A DNA stretch of 64,000 bases. It comes from Neodontobutis hainanensis (Eukaryota; Chordata; Actinopteri; Gobiiformes; Odontobutidae). Of this stretch, positions 25,031-39,377 are shown in pieces. A program made the translations under genes and the position numbers. The stretch spans positions 4,624,001-4,688,000 of the forward strand of contig JALDNG010000038.1 of the NCBI GenBank assembly GCA_024349245.1. The letters are read 5' to 3'. The notes below the pieces were generated by a model that worked only from the letters and a program-made list of their open reading frames with translations, did no database searches and had not been told where the DNA came from. How positions within the stretch are numbered: position 1 is the stretch's first letter; each line of letters begins with the position of its first letter.

Positions 25031-28000
25031 GCATTTATTTTAGTGGGAAAAAGCTAGCCTGCTGTTTTTGATAATTTTTCTGTCACTTCTGAATCATTGG
25101 TTAAAGCAAATATGTATTTGTGCACTTTGAACTGAACGAGCCCACAGACAAAAGCAATTACCCGATCGTTTTATCTATGCTTTGTATTGTCATCCGGGTA
25201 ATTTGTTCATTGGATATATGCAGCACTAATGCTGCAAAAAGGTCATGGTTCAGTCCCCAACTGGCTTTAGCTGTTTGACCTGCGCTTGTGGTGAGACATG
25301 CATCTGAGACTAATGACTCTAAACTGTCCACTGACATGAATGTGAGCGTGAACGGTTGTAGTGTCAGTGCAGATTTGTTGTGTAACTGTGCAGTTAGATT
25401 AAGGAGAATTTATTGGACTCTTTTGTCTGTAACACAAAAGAGAGCTCTGTATAGCCACCTGCTCACCTGTCTGGGCAAACTCCTAAACCCCTGTTACCAG
25501 CATTTTAACAACATCCAATATGCCTTTTAATTTTTCTTTGTTGAAAAATAAACGGGCATACCCTAAAAAGATTATGGAATTACTAACATTTAAATGCTCA
25601 AATTAAGCGTGGGAGAATATTTTCTAGCACTAAATGCACTAAAGTTAATAAAGGCTTGCCTAGTCCCACATACAGCCAGTCGTCTAAGCTAACAAACCTG
25701 CTCTTTCTTTAAAATAATCACTAGAGATGGGCAGGTGTTGTTTTCAGAGTGTCATAAAGAGCTTCTGGATGCTACAGGAGGAGACTGAGATTAAAGATGT
25801 ACAATGTGAGATCTGGTGCAAGGTCTTTCTCACTCACTCACGATGGACATCAATGCACATTGGTTATAGCGAGATTAAACCAGAAACCTGTAAGAAAACA
25901 TGGCGTTCTTTAAACTGTCATGACTGCTACACAAACAGAGGGAGAAAATAAATAAATAAAAGCATTGGACAGGAACTGATTTAATACAAACAATATAAAT
26001 ATGGACTTGACTTCTTTCTGGTCCTCTAACACTAGCACACTGGAATGTGTCAAGAGCTTTTTTGAATCTCGTATTGAAAAGCTCACTGCTCTATTTTACC
26101 CTCTGTCCTGTTTCTACAAAGAGTGTAAATTTTCACAAGCCTGTGATAATAATAGAGGTCGTTCTAGAGTAATTTTTAAATGAAAGGCCTGGTAAAACCA
26201 CTCATATTTCTACATCCAGGTAAAAGCACTTTTACTGGGAGTAGAATCTGGTTAAATGGTGCCGAATATTGACATATTTTTGGGCTAAAACTTGCCACCA
26301 GTGAATCTACCACATGACTGCGTCTCACCAAAAAAACATGAAAAATGGATCTGGCTCTGATGTTGAAACTGAAGAGGATGATCAGCCCTGGCCTCGTGTA
26401 CAAAGCATGTTTCGCTCACACACAAAGCAAAAGAACAGCAGAATAAAGCAGTGTAACAATACCTACATACGTTACGAAGTATTGGTTTCAAAAGCTTTAT
26501 GTTGTGAAAAAGACAATTACAATTACTTATGTTTTAAAATTATTTTTCTATACTCTTGAGTACAGTTTTATGCTACTCACCCTGCCTCTGACTGCATGAC
26601 ATAGGAAACAGGCAGACCGTGCGCTGGTATTGCCCTCACATAACTCTTATTTGATAGGATTTTAGATTTATTGTTATTGATTTTGAGTCATTAAATCTGA
26701 AGTGTACAGTCTTACAGAGTGAGCTGTGTCTAGATCCCATTTGGGAACAAGGTGGTGTATTCACTGCAGAAGTATGATCTTCACAAAGACACTTTCAAGG
26801 ACACAGACAATAAATGGCAGATTTTAGGAGGCCTTCAGAAAGTTTTTTGTAGAGTTCTACAAGACTAAAAAAAATAAAATAAAGAGACTCTTTGTTAAGA
26901 GAGTTTTTTTTCCTCATTTCCACAGGTAAGAAGAGAGCAGAGAGTTTCCATTCAAACATCTGCATGCTTGTTAAGGATAATGACTTCAATAAAAGATAGT
27001 TCATTAAATACTCAGGGTCAGAAAAAAATAATGTAATAAGGTGCTTTCAAACTTTCTTTTTAGGTCAGATACTTTTAAATAAAATACAATGAATGGAGAT
27101 TCAGACTTTCAAGTGTATGCACTTTTTCACTTTTCCCACAGACAACAGTTTGCCACTATGCTCATTTACACTGCCCTGAAGTAATTTTAGAGAATATAAC
27201 ACTGAGATAGAAGTCAAGATTGTTGGATGAGTGAAAATGTGGCTATATACGAAGGAAAATTACTTCTCATTGCAAAACATCTCCTGAAATGCGCCACAGA
27301 TCCTGTATTGGTGAGAAGCAGCAGGGATATATTCTTTAAGTCTGTCATGATGCCAGCACGGTTGGCTTTGTGTGGTAGATGGAATCATAATGGTCCATCC
27401 TCACATAATGTCTGCAGCCTGCCAGAAAATCCATGAGCCACTAATACTGATTACAGTAAAAAGGGAGGAAGTGGATATGTGGAAGCACAGGGGAATTTTT
27501 CATCTTGACAGAAACTGGTCAGAGCTTGAATACCAAAAGCCAGCTGTGTGGTACAGCACCTGTGTAATGCCGGGTGCATCTCCACAGCACCACTTCTTTC
27601 TTTGCTTCGGCCCGGAATCATAGAAATTGGGTTGTTTTGTGGCGAAGCACTGTAGGAGGGGAAATGAGACTGGGATAGAGGTGACGGCGTGACAGCAGGT
27701 AAGTCTGGACTGCTTTTTCTCAAATAAAACAGCCTTTTACGGAAAAACACAATGCAGAGCCCACATGTAGTGCACAATACCACTGCTTCTACAGTGTCAA
27801 TAGACTGCTGCTGATGAATATTCACTATTGTATAAATATAACGTTTAGCCGTTCAGAGCACATAACATAATAATAATTACCACAGTCACTGCATTTATCA
27901 TCATCTGTAACATCCTTGACAACTCTTCTAAAGGCTGTCTCATTCAACGCCTGCTATGCTTTCAGACTCCATTATTCACCCTGGAGTTGTCAGAAGGACA

Positions 28001-28440
28001 ATAGTCAGTCTCTCTTGTCAGAACCTATATATTGAACGTATACCTGCATATTCATCTAAACTTTCATTATTTAGTGACCTTTTTGACAAAGCAATGTTAA
28101 GCAGTAATAAGCAGCTCTTGAAGATTCACTCCAAATGGTTTCCTGAAATCCAATCAAGTCCTAGCTTTGGCAATAAGGGCACCGTTGTGATCTTGTGCTA
28201 ATCTAAAAATCTGCGTATATTACATCAACTGCACTTCTCTCTCCTTGCCTAGAAATGTAATTGTCTGGTTTTTCAACTAAGTGTTCCAGGCTTTTCACGG
28301 CACTTTCATATGAACTATTGATTGACAGAGATCAATAATAATAAATTGTAAATGACACATTGAATAGAAAGGTTCCAAGACAAGGAAACGTCTATTGTAG
28401 AGTTCATTTGAAGATTGACATGGCATGCTGTTGTGTTGTC
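25031..28440. other. 3.4 kb intergenic sequence; no gene seen
   Basis: Several open frames of 60-124 codons occur on both strands, with no domain or splice pattern that supports them. The 124-codon minus-strand frame at 27451-27825 starts in low-complexity sequence and looks spurious. Confidence 0.5.
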
Positions 28441-28444
28441 CTTT

Positions 28445-29290
28445 TTGGTCAGAATCAGATTCAGAATTACTTTTCTTCATCCTCAAGGGGAAATTCTTTT
28501 CGTTACAAACATGCAACCGACCAGTGCAAGACAATAGAAGTTTATTTTTGAAGTAAATATAACTTAACTATAAACTATCATATCCCTAACAATCTATTTA
28601 CATATTCACATATTACATATTCACATGATGTAGAGTTTACAAGTTTACAAGTGGACTTAATAATGTAGAGCAGGCAGAATATTGCACAGTGACCCTACAG
28701 AGGATTTACAGAGTTCAGAAGTTTGATGGCGACTGGCAGGAATGATTTCCTGTGTCTCTCGGTGGAGCAGTGTGGCAGTAACAGTCTATTGCTAAACGAG
28801 CTCTTGCAGCTGACCAGTACTTTGTGGAGCGAGTGGAAGGGAAAGTCCAGAATAGTCTTGATTTTGGACAACATCCTTCTCTCCGACACAACAGTCAGAG
28901 AGTCCAACTCCTCCCCTACAACGTGTCCGGCCTTCTTAATAATCTTTTCGAGTCTATTAGTGTCCCTCAGGCACAGACTGCTGCCCCAGCAGACCACAGC
29001 CTACATGATGGCACTGGCCACCGTAGACTCGTAGAACATCCTGAGCAGTGTCCTGCAGATGTCAAAGGACCTCAGCCGCCTCAGAAAGTAGAGTCGGCTC
29101 TGGCCCTTCTAGTAGACAGTGTCCACGTTCCTGCCTCAGTCCAGTTTATTGTCCAAATACACACCCAAGTATTAGTACTCCTCCACCACGTCCACACTGA
29201 CCCCCTGGATAGAGATGGGGGTCACAGTGGCTTTAATCCTTCTGATTCCTTAGTCTTTATCACGTTGTCTGCTACAACAAAAGCTCAATC
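28445..29290 (-). mobile_element. Decayed non-LTR retrotransposon (jockey/L2/Rex-like LINE), 3' half
   Basis: Read on the minus strand from about 29285, the translation follows a teleost LINE reverse-transcriptase C-terminus: ATVTPISIQGV, VDVVEEY, YFLRRLRSFDICRTLL, VVCWGSSLCLRDTNRLEK, then SNRLLLPHCSTERHR. Four in-frame stops interrupt it (29172-29174, 29136-29138, 29109-29111, 29001-29003) and there is a frameshift near 29248. The 3' tail near 28450-28500 is the reverse complement of the usual GGGGAAATT...TCTGATTCTGA LINE end. It is an old, inactive, 5'-truncated copy. Confidence 0.82.
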
Positions 29291-32200
29291 CTACTGAGCT
29301 GGTGTGTCTCAGACCTTCACAGGGATATGGTGACATTATGTGCTATGCTCAAACTACACGTATATCTCTGGCCTTACTGCATCAACATCATTAGGAAAAA
29401 CATGTCCTGCAAAATTTAAGCCTGTGTGATTTTCTTCTACTTCTATGCTATTAATTAAATTCATAAAAGTTATATGCGTCATCAGTTCAGAAATAATAAT
29501 AAGCTGGTATTAAATTGTCTAGCTTGTGGTGTTTTTACTGTATTTCCTTCCTTGTTGCTCTGTGTTCCTCAGTATTTTCTTCCTCCGTGTGTCTCCATGC
29601 CTAAGCTCTATTGCAAACCAACTTTTGTTGCAGCACATGAATGCAAATGAGTTTTCTGAAACCACAAGACTTCCCTGGTTCACCCTGTCTTTGCAACATC
29701 TTTTACTCAGAGGGCTGTTGTTCTATATTGTATCCTCTGCACATGTGGCTATATTATGTTAAGTTATATTACACTATTACATTATTTCAACCAGATTTTA
29801 AATTGTGTTAAAGGATACAATATGGATATTTAATGTATGATAACAAAAATATTTGTTTGTTTTTGGGTAAATCTATCTCTGTCGAGGAATACCATCGCTC
29901 ATATATTATACCTGTTTGCCACTGACGTTATATGTGAGGCATTAATTGTCACAAAATAGCTTTATGTCACGTTTGTATTTACTCATAGTACATCATTTGT
30001 GCTGGAATAACACGATTCAGCAGACAGTAACTTGGTCATGTACACATACATTACATTAAACACTGTTTGCAAAAGGAAATGGGTGAGATGTACAAGCACA
30101 AATGAAGTAGCCTCCATGTGAGAGCCTTTTGTTGAACTTGTTGAAATGGGAATTAAAATCATGGACAAGTGGTTTCTGCAGGAGATAGAGCGTTTCCTCA
30201 CACACTCCTGACAAGCTCACAGCCAGAGGAGAAACGTAGTGTCAACACAGGCTTTTGGTGGTAATTGACACAGTTAGACTTGAAGCAAAGCATTCAAGGA
30301 TTTTAGAGGAAATGAGTTGTTAGAAATTAGAAGAGGAAGCCCGCACATCAGTGAGTGACTATTCATTCCCAGTGGTTACAAATAACATCTGTAATAACAT
30401 GACTGATTACACAGTGCACTGGAGCTGAATGTTCATTTGTATTTTCTGTTTATGCAGGTATTACTTGTGGTTTGGGCAGGATTTCTGACTTGCATTGCAG
30501 TGGGAACAAGTAGTTTTACTAAGATATTACCATCTAAATGAAAAGAAGAAAGATGAAAAAGCAAGACAAAAGCCATTGTCGACAGTCAGTCAGGATGTGG
30601 GATGGTTGGATGGTTAAATAATGTGCTTCTAACACTTTTGTAATATTACTAAGTAGAGCCATTGTTATTGATGTCATGTTGGCTGTTTACCTTAAATGAG
30701 GGAAGGATTTGGCACTTCATGTCATTAGAACAGAATGAGATATCATTTAGGGGTCCTATATAGATCAGACGAAGAGGCATACATGTTTATATTTTACATT
30801 TATTTTCTGATTTTTTTATTCTTATTGGACAGCCCAAGGTACATAGCTATAAAGACACAAGAAAGCCATACAGTTAAATGTGTTTTATCCTTATTAATTG
30901 ATTAGTATGAATTCATTTAGTTACTAATATGCATCATTTTCAACATAAGGATGATAAAATTGATTAAACTGTACTAAAGAAAATTTTTCATAATTTTCAA
31001 AATGTCGCTCTCTGCAAAATCTTTCCTTAATTATACCCAGATTGTTGCCAAAAATTGTGTCCATGTAAATCCAGTTCCGGAGTATGTATCAGAGGTCTTT
31101 TTAGCAGAATACAAACTGGAATCTGAACTGAAGGCCAGGTGTCATGCACCTCAGCCAGTCCAAGTTTCTTTGTAATTAATGTGTCTCAAATAATATCGGT
31201 GCATGACAAGAGCACTTCGGAGCCGTATATTCCACACTTCTAATCGTTTCTATCAATTACAAGAGAAACATTGTGGGCTGCTCCTTCTAATTAGGAAGGA
31301 AATGAGTAAAGATACTGCTTTTCTCATGCAAATTAACCACATTTGCAATTCATTCACCAAAATCTGCATTCATAGTGATTCACCGAGCTTGTTTAGCGGT
31401 ATGTTTTCATTATCAGGGATATTCCTTGGAAAGAAGAGGTTCACTAAAATCTTGTAAAAGTTGTAAGTTTTACTTTTATCAATGCAAAATGTGTATCTAG
31501 ACTTTTAGTGAGACAAAGTTCACTCATGACTATCAGAAAGCCAAACTTCTAAATTAGTGAGATTTATGACAATAATTTGTTTGATATAGCTGTGGACACT
31601 CTGGATGTAAATAACAGCTGGAAAGATTAATTTACTCCAAAAAGTGACACAGTGAGTGAGTGTGCGCAGAATAACAAGCAGGCTGCTGAATATATCGAGT
31701 CAGATTTCATTATCAATAGAATTACTCTCTCTTTGGTTATTACGAGTGTGGTAAGGACTCACCACAAGGTTGTTGAACTCATCCACGGCTCTTCTGGACT
31801 GCCAGTCTTTCTCATCATATGGCTTAATTACATTCGTATTGATGATTTGACATATTTAGAACACAATATTTACAGAAAAATACATGCTATTCTACCATAA
31901 TAACACACCCTGCCCTTATACCTTCCATTTGGATGAGGAAAAACTATAAAAAGACAGGACAAAGACCAAAGACAAACTAATGGAAGGTTTGCTAGCACTC
32001 GATAAGGGTTAGCACAGGTAATCAGAAGCTTAAAAGGAAAAAGTAGAAAACTAGAGATAGGTAATCTTATTGGTGGCATTTGAATCACTAAAAATATTAA
32101 ATAGATAGAAGACTTTATTTGTACCTTGGACCTATTTTTCTTGAATCGAGGAGTGCAAAAGCGACGACCCGTCAGAAAGAATATTTTTGTCCTTAAGCCC

Positions 32201-35200
32201 AGCCACAGTTGTGGTCTTCGCTGGTCTTGAATTTAAATCTCAGTCTGTCTGTCAGTGACTAAGACCAAAAAGATGCCTTTAAGTTGGTCTGAAATACCAA
32301 TCTTCCATTTAAAAAAAGACGTTTAAGTAACAGTAATTACAGTATAAATCACACTATAGTATTGTGTAGTATTGGAAGCTGGTAGTAACAGGTTGTACTT
32401 CTAGATGGAGAACTGCAGCACCCAACACCAGTCGTCCACAATCGTGCTTAAAACACTATCGTTCAAAGGATAAACTACACTGTAAAGTTAGAGCTGAGGA
32501 ATTCACGTCCCTCGGCTTTTTACAAATACATTGAACAACTCAATATTCAATATCTGTCTTGGCAAGATGAGCTATGTTTTCCACTTGTCACTTCATAAAA
32601 TGTGTGGTCACAGTTTCACACTTTTGCTTGAATTTAAAAACTTGGACTCATTAAAACCTATTTTAAGAAATAATATTTAATTGACGTGAAAGACAGTGCT
32701 TCAGTGAGGGGTCCAAGCCGACACAGAAGAAGGTCCCGTTCGTTACCCCAGTGATTGATGAGCTGTTATAATTATCAGCCTGTGTTTTTAACCCCCTCCC
32801 CAGACTGCATTCTGTTTAATAGGACCACATTAACAAAAGCATTTCATTTTACCCCAATTCATTTTTTCTGCCTGTCATAGGAGACTCTTCTATGTTTCCT
32901 TTCAGAAGTGTCAGACATGTTATTTGTTTGAAAATACATTTATTCCAACTTGGCACATTTAAATAATTTTAAATAATGTGTAGAAATTACTTACTCTAAA
33001 AGTTATCAGTAATTATCAGCATAGAGATCCATCAAACTCATTGTTTGAAAAATGTAAGGTTCTAAAACTCCAAGATTTAGTTGATCACAGTATTCTTCAA
33101 ATTATTTATGAAGCTAAAAAAAACACCTAATCCCATGAAACATACAAAATATGTGTGCAAAAAGAGAAGGGGGTACAATTTAAGGGGAAAACTTAATTTA
33201 TAAGTGCAGCTATTAAGTAAGCCTATGAAAAAGTACAACTAAGAGAGGGCTTTGTCATATTATACCATTTTATAGAGGCTGATAAAAGTCCTTTGTTTAC
33301 ACGAGAGAGACTGTTGCAGTTGAAAGAAAACCTAAAAAATGCTAAATTCTTTATGGCAACTGGGTTAATTAACTGCACTAATTGAAATTTCCTCCTCATT
33401 ATTGTTAATTTGATCCGTTGGTTAAGCTCACCCCTGTAAGGCTGACATTTCATTTGAGAATTTAATTAGGTCGTTTTGCGGATGACTTACAGGCAGCACC
33501 CTGACACTGGCTCACACTTTTACCATGTTGTTTGTGTGTTACTTCCATCACAGTTCTGGTCTGACTGATACAGTAAGTGACAGCAACACCTTTCTTTCTG
33601 TAAATTCAATAGAAATAAAACAGAACGGCAGCAGAACGGTAAAGCCGAGACGGTTGAGTAAGAGAAATTCGATGAGGATGTCTATATACGAAGAATATTG
33701 ATGTGCTGTAGTTAATCTCTGGCAGTGTGCCATAAAAACACAGGCTCTGAAAGTAATGCATACCTGTGGGAATAAATCAATGTTAGCGCTGACAAGCACT
33801 CATTTTTACGAGATTCAAAAGTAATAAAATTATGCCACGACATTTGAATCCACAGATACAACTCATTAGGCACTCGAATTGTTCAAATTTCCTTATGAGG
33901 TCTCTGAATAATTGAACAATCCTTCCCACTCTTGTGTTTTCAGAGCTACTCCAATGACTTAAAGTGATGTACTTAAGTCCAATTGCTTAGGTTTCTAGTG
34001 TAATATGTAGATTTACCATAATACATCATCATCTCATGCTTAGGACATCTATTTAAACCACATTTCCAGTTGTGCAGCACAGTTTTATAGGGTAACCACT
34101 TGCGTTCCCACAGTGCTGTCTGCAGAATAGTAGTGTAGGCATAAAACTCTCTAAAACCTGAAGCAACTGTTGCTTTTCAATGTTTTCTTTTCTAGTCCAA
34201 TATATTTTCTTTTTTACAATATTTCTCGAAAGACTAAGATCTTTTTTTGTTAGATTGCTGTTTTCTGTTTCCCCAGAATCCTCTATCGTCCAATCAACAG
34301 ACTGCAGTGTTAATCTCCAACTTTCAATAATGAACCTTAAATGCTTCCTTTCCTCTTGACTGACCAGAGCCACACAGCTACAGTGGCTCTTTGTCTGGGG
34401 AGAGACTCAAAAACTCACATTTACTTTGGTCAAAGTGGACTTTAGCGCTTCTGTCCTATTCAATAAGCGTTTGTGCTTTGTTTGTACATAAATCTGTGCA
34501 TCACAACAATAGATTTTATTTGTAATATTTACTGACAAATCCTGTGTATTTCTGTCTTTAAACTTTCAATATCAAAAGATAAAAAAAAGGCATCAGTTAA
34601 AACTACAAAGTGCTATTTCTTTTAAGTGTGACGTGTTTCACTTTAATAAATAAATCTTCATTGTAGTCGGGTGCGAGTGAATGCCGGGACGTGCTCTGTG
34701 TGATTTGTGTCCATGCTTGTTTTTGTTAATTCATTTCCCTCTGGCTGCGGCGTGATCACCTGCAGTATATCACCTGTACACCTAACCCAATATGAAAGCC
34801 ATACATCAGCTGATCGAGGCGACGGCGAGTAAGGTCACCGCCACAAAACACTGGTTAGTACATTATACTTGACAACACAAATTATGGATGTGGCTAAACC
34901 CCCAGACGGCCACATTAATATTTGTCAATACCATATTCCAAGGGGAAAGTCTTGAGGACAGAAAAAAGAAAGAAGTGATGCAATGAGGTGAAATATGTGG
35001 CGCTCTGACGATGAATGAATCATAAAAGCAGGAGCATAAGCTTCATCGCTGATAACAAAACTCCTAAAAAGAGTTATTATTTTGTGAGTAAAATAGTGTC
35101 TTGCTCCCGGGATAATCAGCAACACAGCAAAGACTCCTTTCTCAAAAGTGTTTAAGATGGATTTTTTATTAAATTTCTGCTAGTATTTGTGGTTTATAGT

Positions 35201-36769
35201 AATTTGTGTTAGCTAAGACATCCCAATCCTTTTTCTGTTATAAAACATGGAATTATTCTGGATTATGAAGTGTCCAGTTGGATTTTTAGTAGGCGGTACC
35301 AACAGGAGCAGAATAAACAGCCCCTGGACACGACTGTGTGGAAATACATTCAATCAGCGAAGACAGTGATTGCATAAAGTTTGTCACATTTCAGCTCAAT
35401 GGTTATTATTGGTCCAACAGACAAATTTATGCTTGAGGTGAATTTCTGCCAAATTTAAACGATACACGTGAAAGAGTAATGATAATATAATCAAAGAAAA
35501 TTGCATGAACATAGGTCTTAAAGCACAGATCATTGTCAGTGCCTCTAATAAAAGTCTTTGTGGCAGAATTTAAATTTCTAGACACATTTTACAAACCCAT
35601 TTCACAGAAACGATAGAATATTTGTGAAGTTAATGTGTACAGCTGGCCTGGTTGGACATGTGTAGTTGATCATATACACAATTAGTTTAAAACTTAATTT
35701 AGTTTAAGCAACACTATATAACTTTTATCTTAAATAATAAGCCAGATTTTCATTATCTTGTCTTGAAAAATGAATAACTGATTGAAGTGTGGACCAGACA
35801 TTTTTACATTTGACCATGGCTGTATTCTGCTTTCTTCGTGTTTCTGTAAATATTTACCTGTTTTCACATCTGTTACTTTCATCACAATATGCCATTCTTG
35901 AGGTTCACCTGGACGTGCTGTGAAAAAATAAATAATGTCCGAGCCTCATCATATGCAACTGCAAAATTAATTTTCTTTATGATTTATATGGACATAAGTG
36001 CCATACCTGGACTTTGCAGCAGATGGAAATGGAAGTGCAGTGCTGATATATGAGTGCACACTTGAATAGCTTCTGTTTAAAAAGAGTTGACAGAGGAAAA
36101 AGAAACAGGTGTCAAACTTACCTTGAAATTTTTCAAAAGGATGAAGCATGGATGACCAGAAATATCTTGGAAATTTTAAAAAAGATCCAATTAAATCATA
36201 TCTTACAAACTTTAGCACGGAACTTTCAAAGCCACACATCAACTTTTGAGTTAAAGTGCATTCTTCCTCAAGGACTCTGCACATTAGATCCTTAAGGGAT
36301 TTTGATAAAGGCTATGAGATTAATGTTTACTTTAAAAGTTAAGGTCACATCTTTATGAGTTATTTGTTCTGAATTTGTGTTGCACTCAGATTGGGTTATC
36401 ACAGGTTGTTTATTGTGTTTGATGTTATAAAGTCTGTGTTAATATTGACATTAAAAACTGCACAGTTTGTGTTGATTACAAGAGTCTGACACAGGAAAAC
36501 AGGTTAAGGACACCATAGTCTCAAAATTAAGTTAAACAGTGTCATTGACCCAGAAAAATCAGTCAATGCTGTATTTTTTTTATTGTGTATAAGCGCCTCA
36601 ACATAACTCAACATAACACTATTTGTGCTTTATGTTATATACAATATATACTGTTTGTATCTAATATTTACAATGACCCCTTTGGCAAACTATTTATTGA
36701 ACTTCTCTATCTCTAAAATTCTGCATTTGACAACAGCTTCATTATTTAGACGTCTCATCGGGAATCTAA
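29291..36769. other. 7.5 kb gene desert segment
   Basis: AT-rich sequence between the LINE remnant and the SINE at 36770. No exon, RNA gene or identifiable element was found. Frames up to 106 codons exist (for example minus strand 34053-34373) but lack recognisable similarity and splice context. Confidence 0.55.
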
Positions 36770-37020
36770 ATAATAATAATAATAATAATAATGGATTGAA
36801 TTTTTATATAATACTCTCAAAGTGCTTTACAGAGACCATTATTCATTCACTCCACAGTCACACACTGGTGGTGGAGACGTGGCAGCCATTTTGAGACATT
36901 TTCAGACACTCTCCAACCTCCAAACATTCTCACACATACACCTGAGCCGTGGCACTGGAGACAAGGAGGGTTAAGTGTCTTGCCCAAGGACACAACAACA
37001 GTATGAACTGCGGGGCAAAA
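36770..37020 (-). repeat. tRNA-derived SINE, reverse orientation, with (AAT)n tail
   Basis: On the plus strand it reads tail first: an (AAT)n run at 36770-36792, TGGATTGAATTTTTATATAA, AAGTGCTTTACAGAGACCAT, the ACACTGGTGGTGGAGACGTGG block, then AAGTGTCTTGCCCAAGGACA. This is the reverse complement of the body at 15995-16090 and 44920-45060. The tRNA-like head is truncated. The tail microsatellite fits target-primed insertion on the minus strand. Confidence 0.72.
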
Positions 37021-38700
37021 ATAGGCCAGAGTTTTATTAATATAACTATGGCTATAATTTCAAGACGACTGCTTTATGGTTCTGTCCAGATATCCCTCCT
37101 ACACATGTGGGTTTGCAGTTTGTGTCAAGTATTTATGCAATGTCAGTCATCGGAGGATGATTTAAAACAATAATAATTGACTCCTTTTCTAGATTGACAT
37201 ATAAACTATACATTTTTTATAGGAGAGCTTCAGGAGATCAATCCGTTTTAAGCTACAATATCATCTAATCATTCTACTTATTTGTCATTGAACCAGTCAT
37301 TCTCCTTCAGCCGCAGATCTGTTGAGGCTCCATCACAAACCATTTGGAGGCATGTCACGTTGTCTGACAAAACACTTTCGCTGGTGACATGACAATTATC
37401 TCCTCGTGCCACCAACATTACAGTGAGGTCATGTTATCCATACTGGGTAACTGTCCCTCCTTTTTCCACGCTGATGAAATACTGTATAAAAAAACAACAA
37501 CAGAGAGATGGAGCGAGAGGCCAACAGAGCAATTCACAAGACAAAATTAGCATTTGATTTTGACTCTTCTGTGGCAGCTAAACTCTCACTTTGCAGAAGT
37601 GGCTGTCTCTCATAAAGCTATATTACTTTTGGACTTTGGGGAAATGACGGGTGGAGTTTTGAAATACAATTAGAATTTATCACAAAAAGTTTAGTGTCTT
37701 CGGTTGAAGAGTCAGCCAAAGATAGAAGTTGCCGTTTGTTACAAGAACGCAAACTACTTCTGGCACGTATTTCCTGGCTACTTTTCTTTGACTTCAAGGA
37801 AACAACAGAGTCACAAAACGGCTGTAGACACACACTTTGGCGTTTCCACCTCGGTGGAAACTGGCATACATCATAGAGCCCTGAGTGTCTGGGCAGATGA
37901 CAACAAAACAGTTGAGCAGAAAAAAACAAGTCTCTGGTCTGGCAGCGCTTCAAACCGAGAGAGATTCATGGGGGACGTTTGGGGGCAGCGTGCTTTGTAG
38001 ACCCTCTTTTTATCCTGAAAAAGGGGATTTTGAAATCTATTATGAGCTCAGTAGGGTTATTGACATTTACCACCTAGTCATTACAGCATGTGAACAAAAC
38101 AACTTTTCTTTGGGACTTCCATTAATTTTGCTGAAATGGAACAGTGTGCAGCGGCTCGACAAAGATCAATGGAGCGGGACCATAGAAAAATCCCAATTGA
38201 TTCCTGGGAAATACACCACAGTGTGTTGTTGTGGTACATAACATGATTAGGATCCAAGAAAATCTACAGCTGATAATGTTTGGAATATTACAAAAATACA
38301 GATTATTTATTATATTTGTCTATATTTAAGACCTACATACAAGTCTTCTTCACAGCAACAACAGCAAAGGCAGGGAAGGGAGTCTGTTTTGTTGTTTACC
38401 ATTAAGATTCATACAGTGTTAATAATAATGGTGGTTACAAGCATCAGATCACAGGGTCAGAGATTTGGCAGCTGTTGGGACTGACCACAATGACTTCCTG
38501 TTCTTAGTATGTAGATAGGATCCACTTACCACATTTTCTAACCAGCCTGCTGCAAAGTTGAGCTGTTACTTAAAAAAAAACTGCTCAGAAAAATGTAATA
38601 TGTATGGAAGTTGTGTTTAATATGTACCAACTTTTACTTGACCTGAGCTGCCAAGAAACTCTCAAAAAACATTTTCCGAGTTTCATCTTCGTCATTTACT
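37021..38700. other. Intergenic sequence; overlapping short frames, no gene supported
   Basis: Plus-strand frames of 98 codons (37704-38000) and 118 codons (37885-38241) overlap each other and a 111-codon minus-strand frame. I recognise none of them, and no splice or promoter context supports one over another. Confidence 0.45.
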
Positions 38701-38759
38701 TACTCTTTACCACTTAACTTACTGTCAGCAATTTGAAACAGAAACTCATAAAAGCATCT

Positions 38760-39005
38760 CCATTACATGGGGTTTTACTTCATATCATGGAATAAAGGTG
38801 GGTTTAGGCTGTGTGCTGCAGCTGGCTTTTCCAAACCCATCATACGGTGTCTATCAATAATGTATTGTTCACGGTTTAGACAATGACTGGTTGTCCCTTT
38901 GTAATTGTTTGATTGTGTTTCCAACTTGGCACAGCTTCTTCCCATTACTGTTTCTGACCTGAAAGAATCTCAATAAACCTGAACCTATAATCCAAAAAAA
39001 AAAAA
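38760..39005 (+). repeat. Possible retrocopy 3' end (poly(A) signal plus A tract)
   Basis: AATAAA at 38972-38977 is followed 16 bases later by twelve A residues (38994-39005), the spacing of a processed mRNA 3' end copied into DNA. No parent protein is recognisable upstream, so it may be only a 3' UTR. A genuine unannotated plus-strand transcript ending here is the alternative. The left boundary given is approximate. Confidence 0.4.
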
Positions 39006-39352
39006 CAGATATCAAAGCACACACACCCATGACTGCAGTGGCCTGAACCCAATATCAGGCTGCACTGCTGAAGCCACTGGAGCGAGTCTGTCTGTGTGTT
39101 GTATATCCATCGACAGATAGAGATGTATGTGGTCAAACATGCCGACCGTGATCTCTTGCTCCTATCTCAGTGAATAGGCCCTGAGCCATCGAACCTGAAC
39201 CGGCCGCGTGCTGCGTCCAGAGCGTCAGAGTGGGAAGATCAACGCTAACTGTGTCCACTCCTTGAACCGTTTTTTATTTAATTAAAAAGCGCTGACGGTA
39301 GGTTTGAGTTTGTTTTATTGTTGTTTCCGGATGGGTGTGGGCGGTGAGATTG

Positions 39353-39377
39353 GGGATATATACGGATATATATATAT
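39353..39377. repeat. (TA)n-rich simple repeat
   Basis: Imperfect TATA-rich run (GGGATATATACGGATATATA...). Simple sequence; no evidence that it acts as a promoter. Confidence 0.7.

Noticed and set aside
36770..36792. CRISPR-like or functional tandem repeat
   Set aside because: It is a plain (AAT)n tail of a SINE. No CRISPR array, spacer pattern or bacterial gene exists in this vertebrate window.
37704..38241. Plus-strand frames of 98 and 118 codons
   Set aside because: They overlap each other in different frames and an antisense frame. No recognisable domain, splice pattern or promoter supports a gene.
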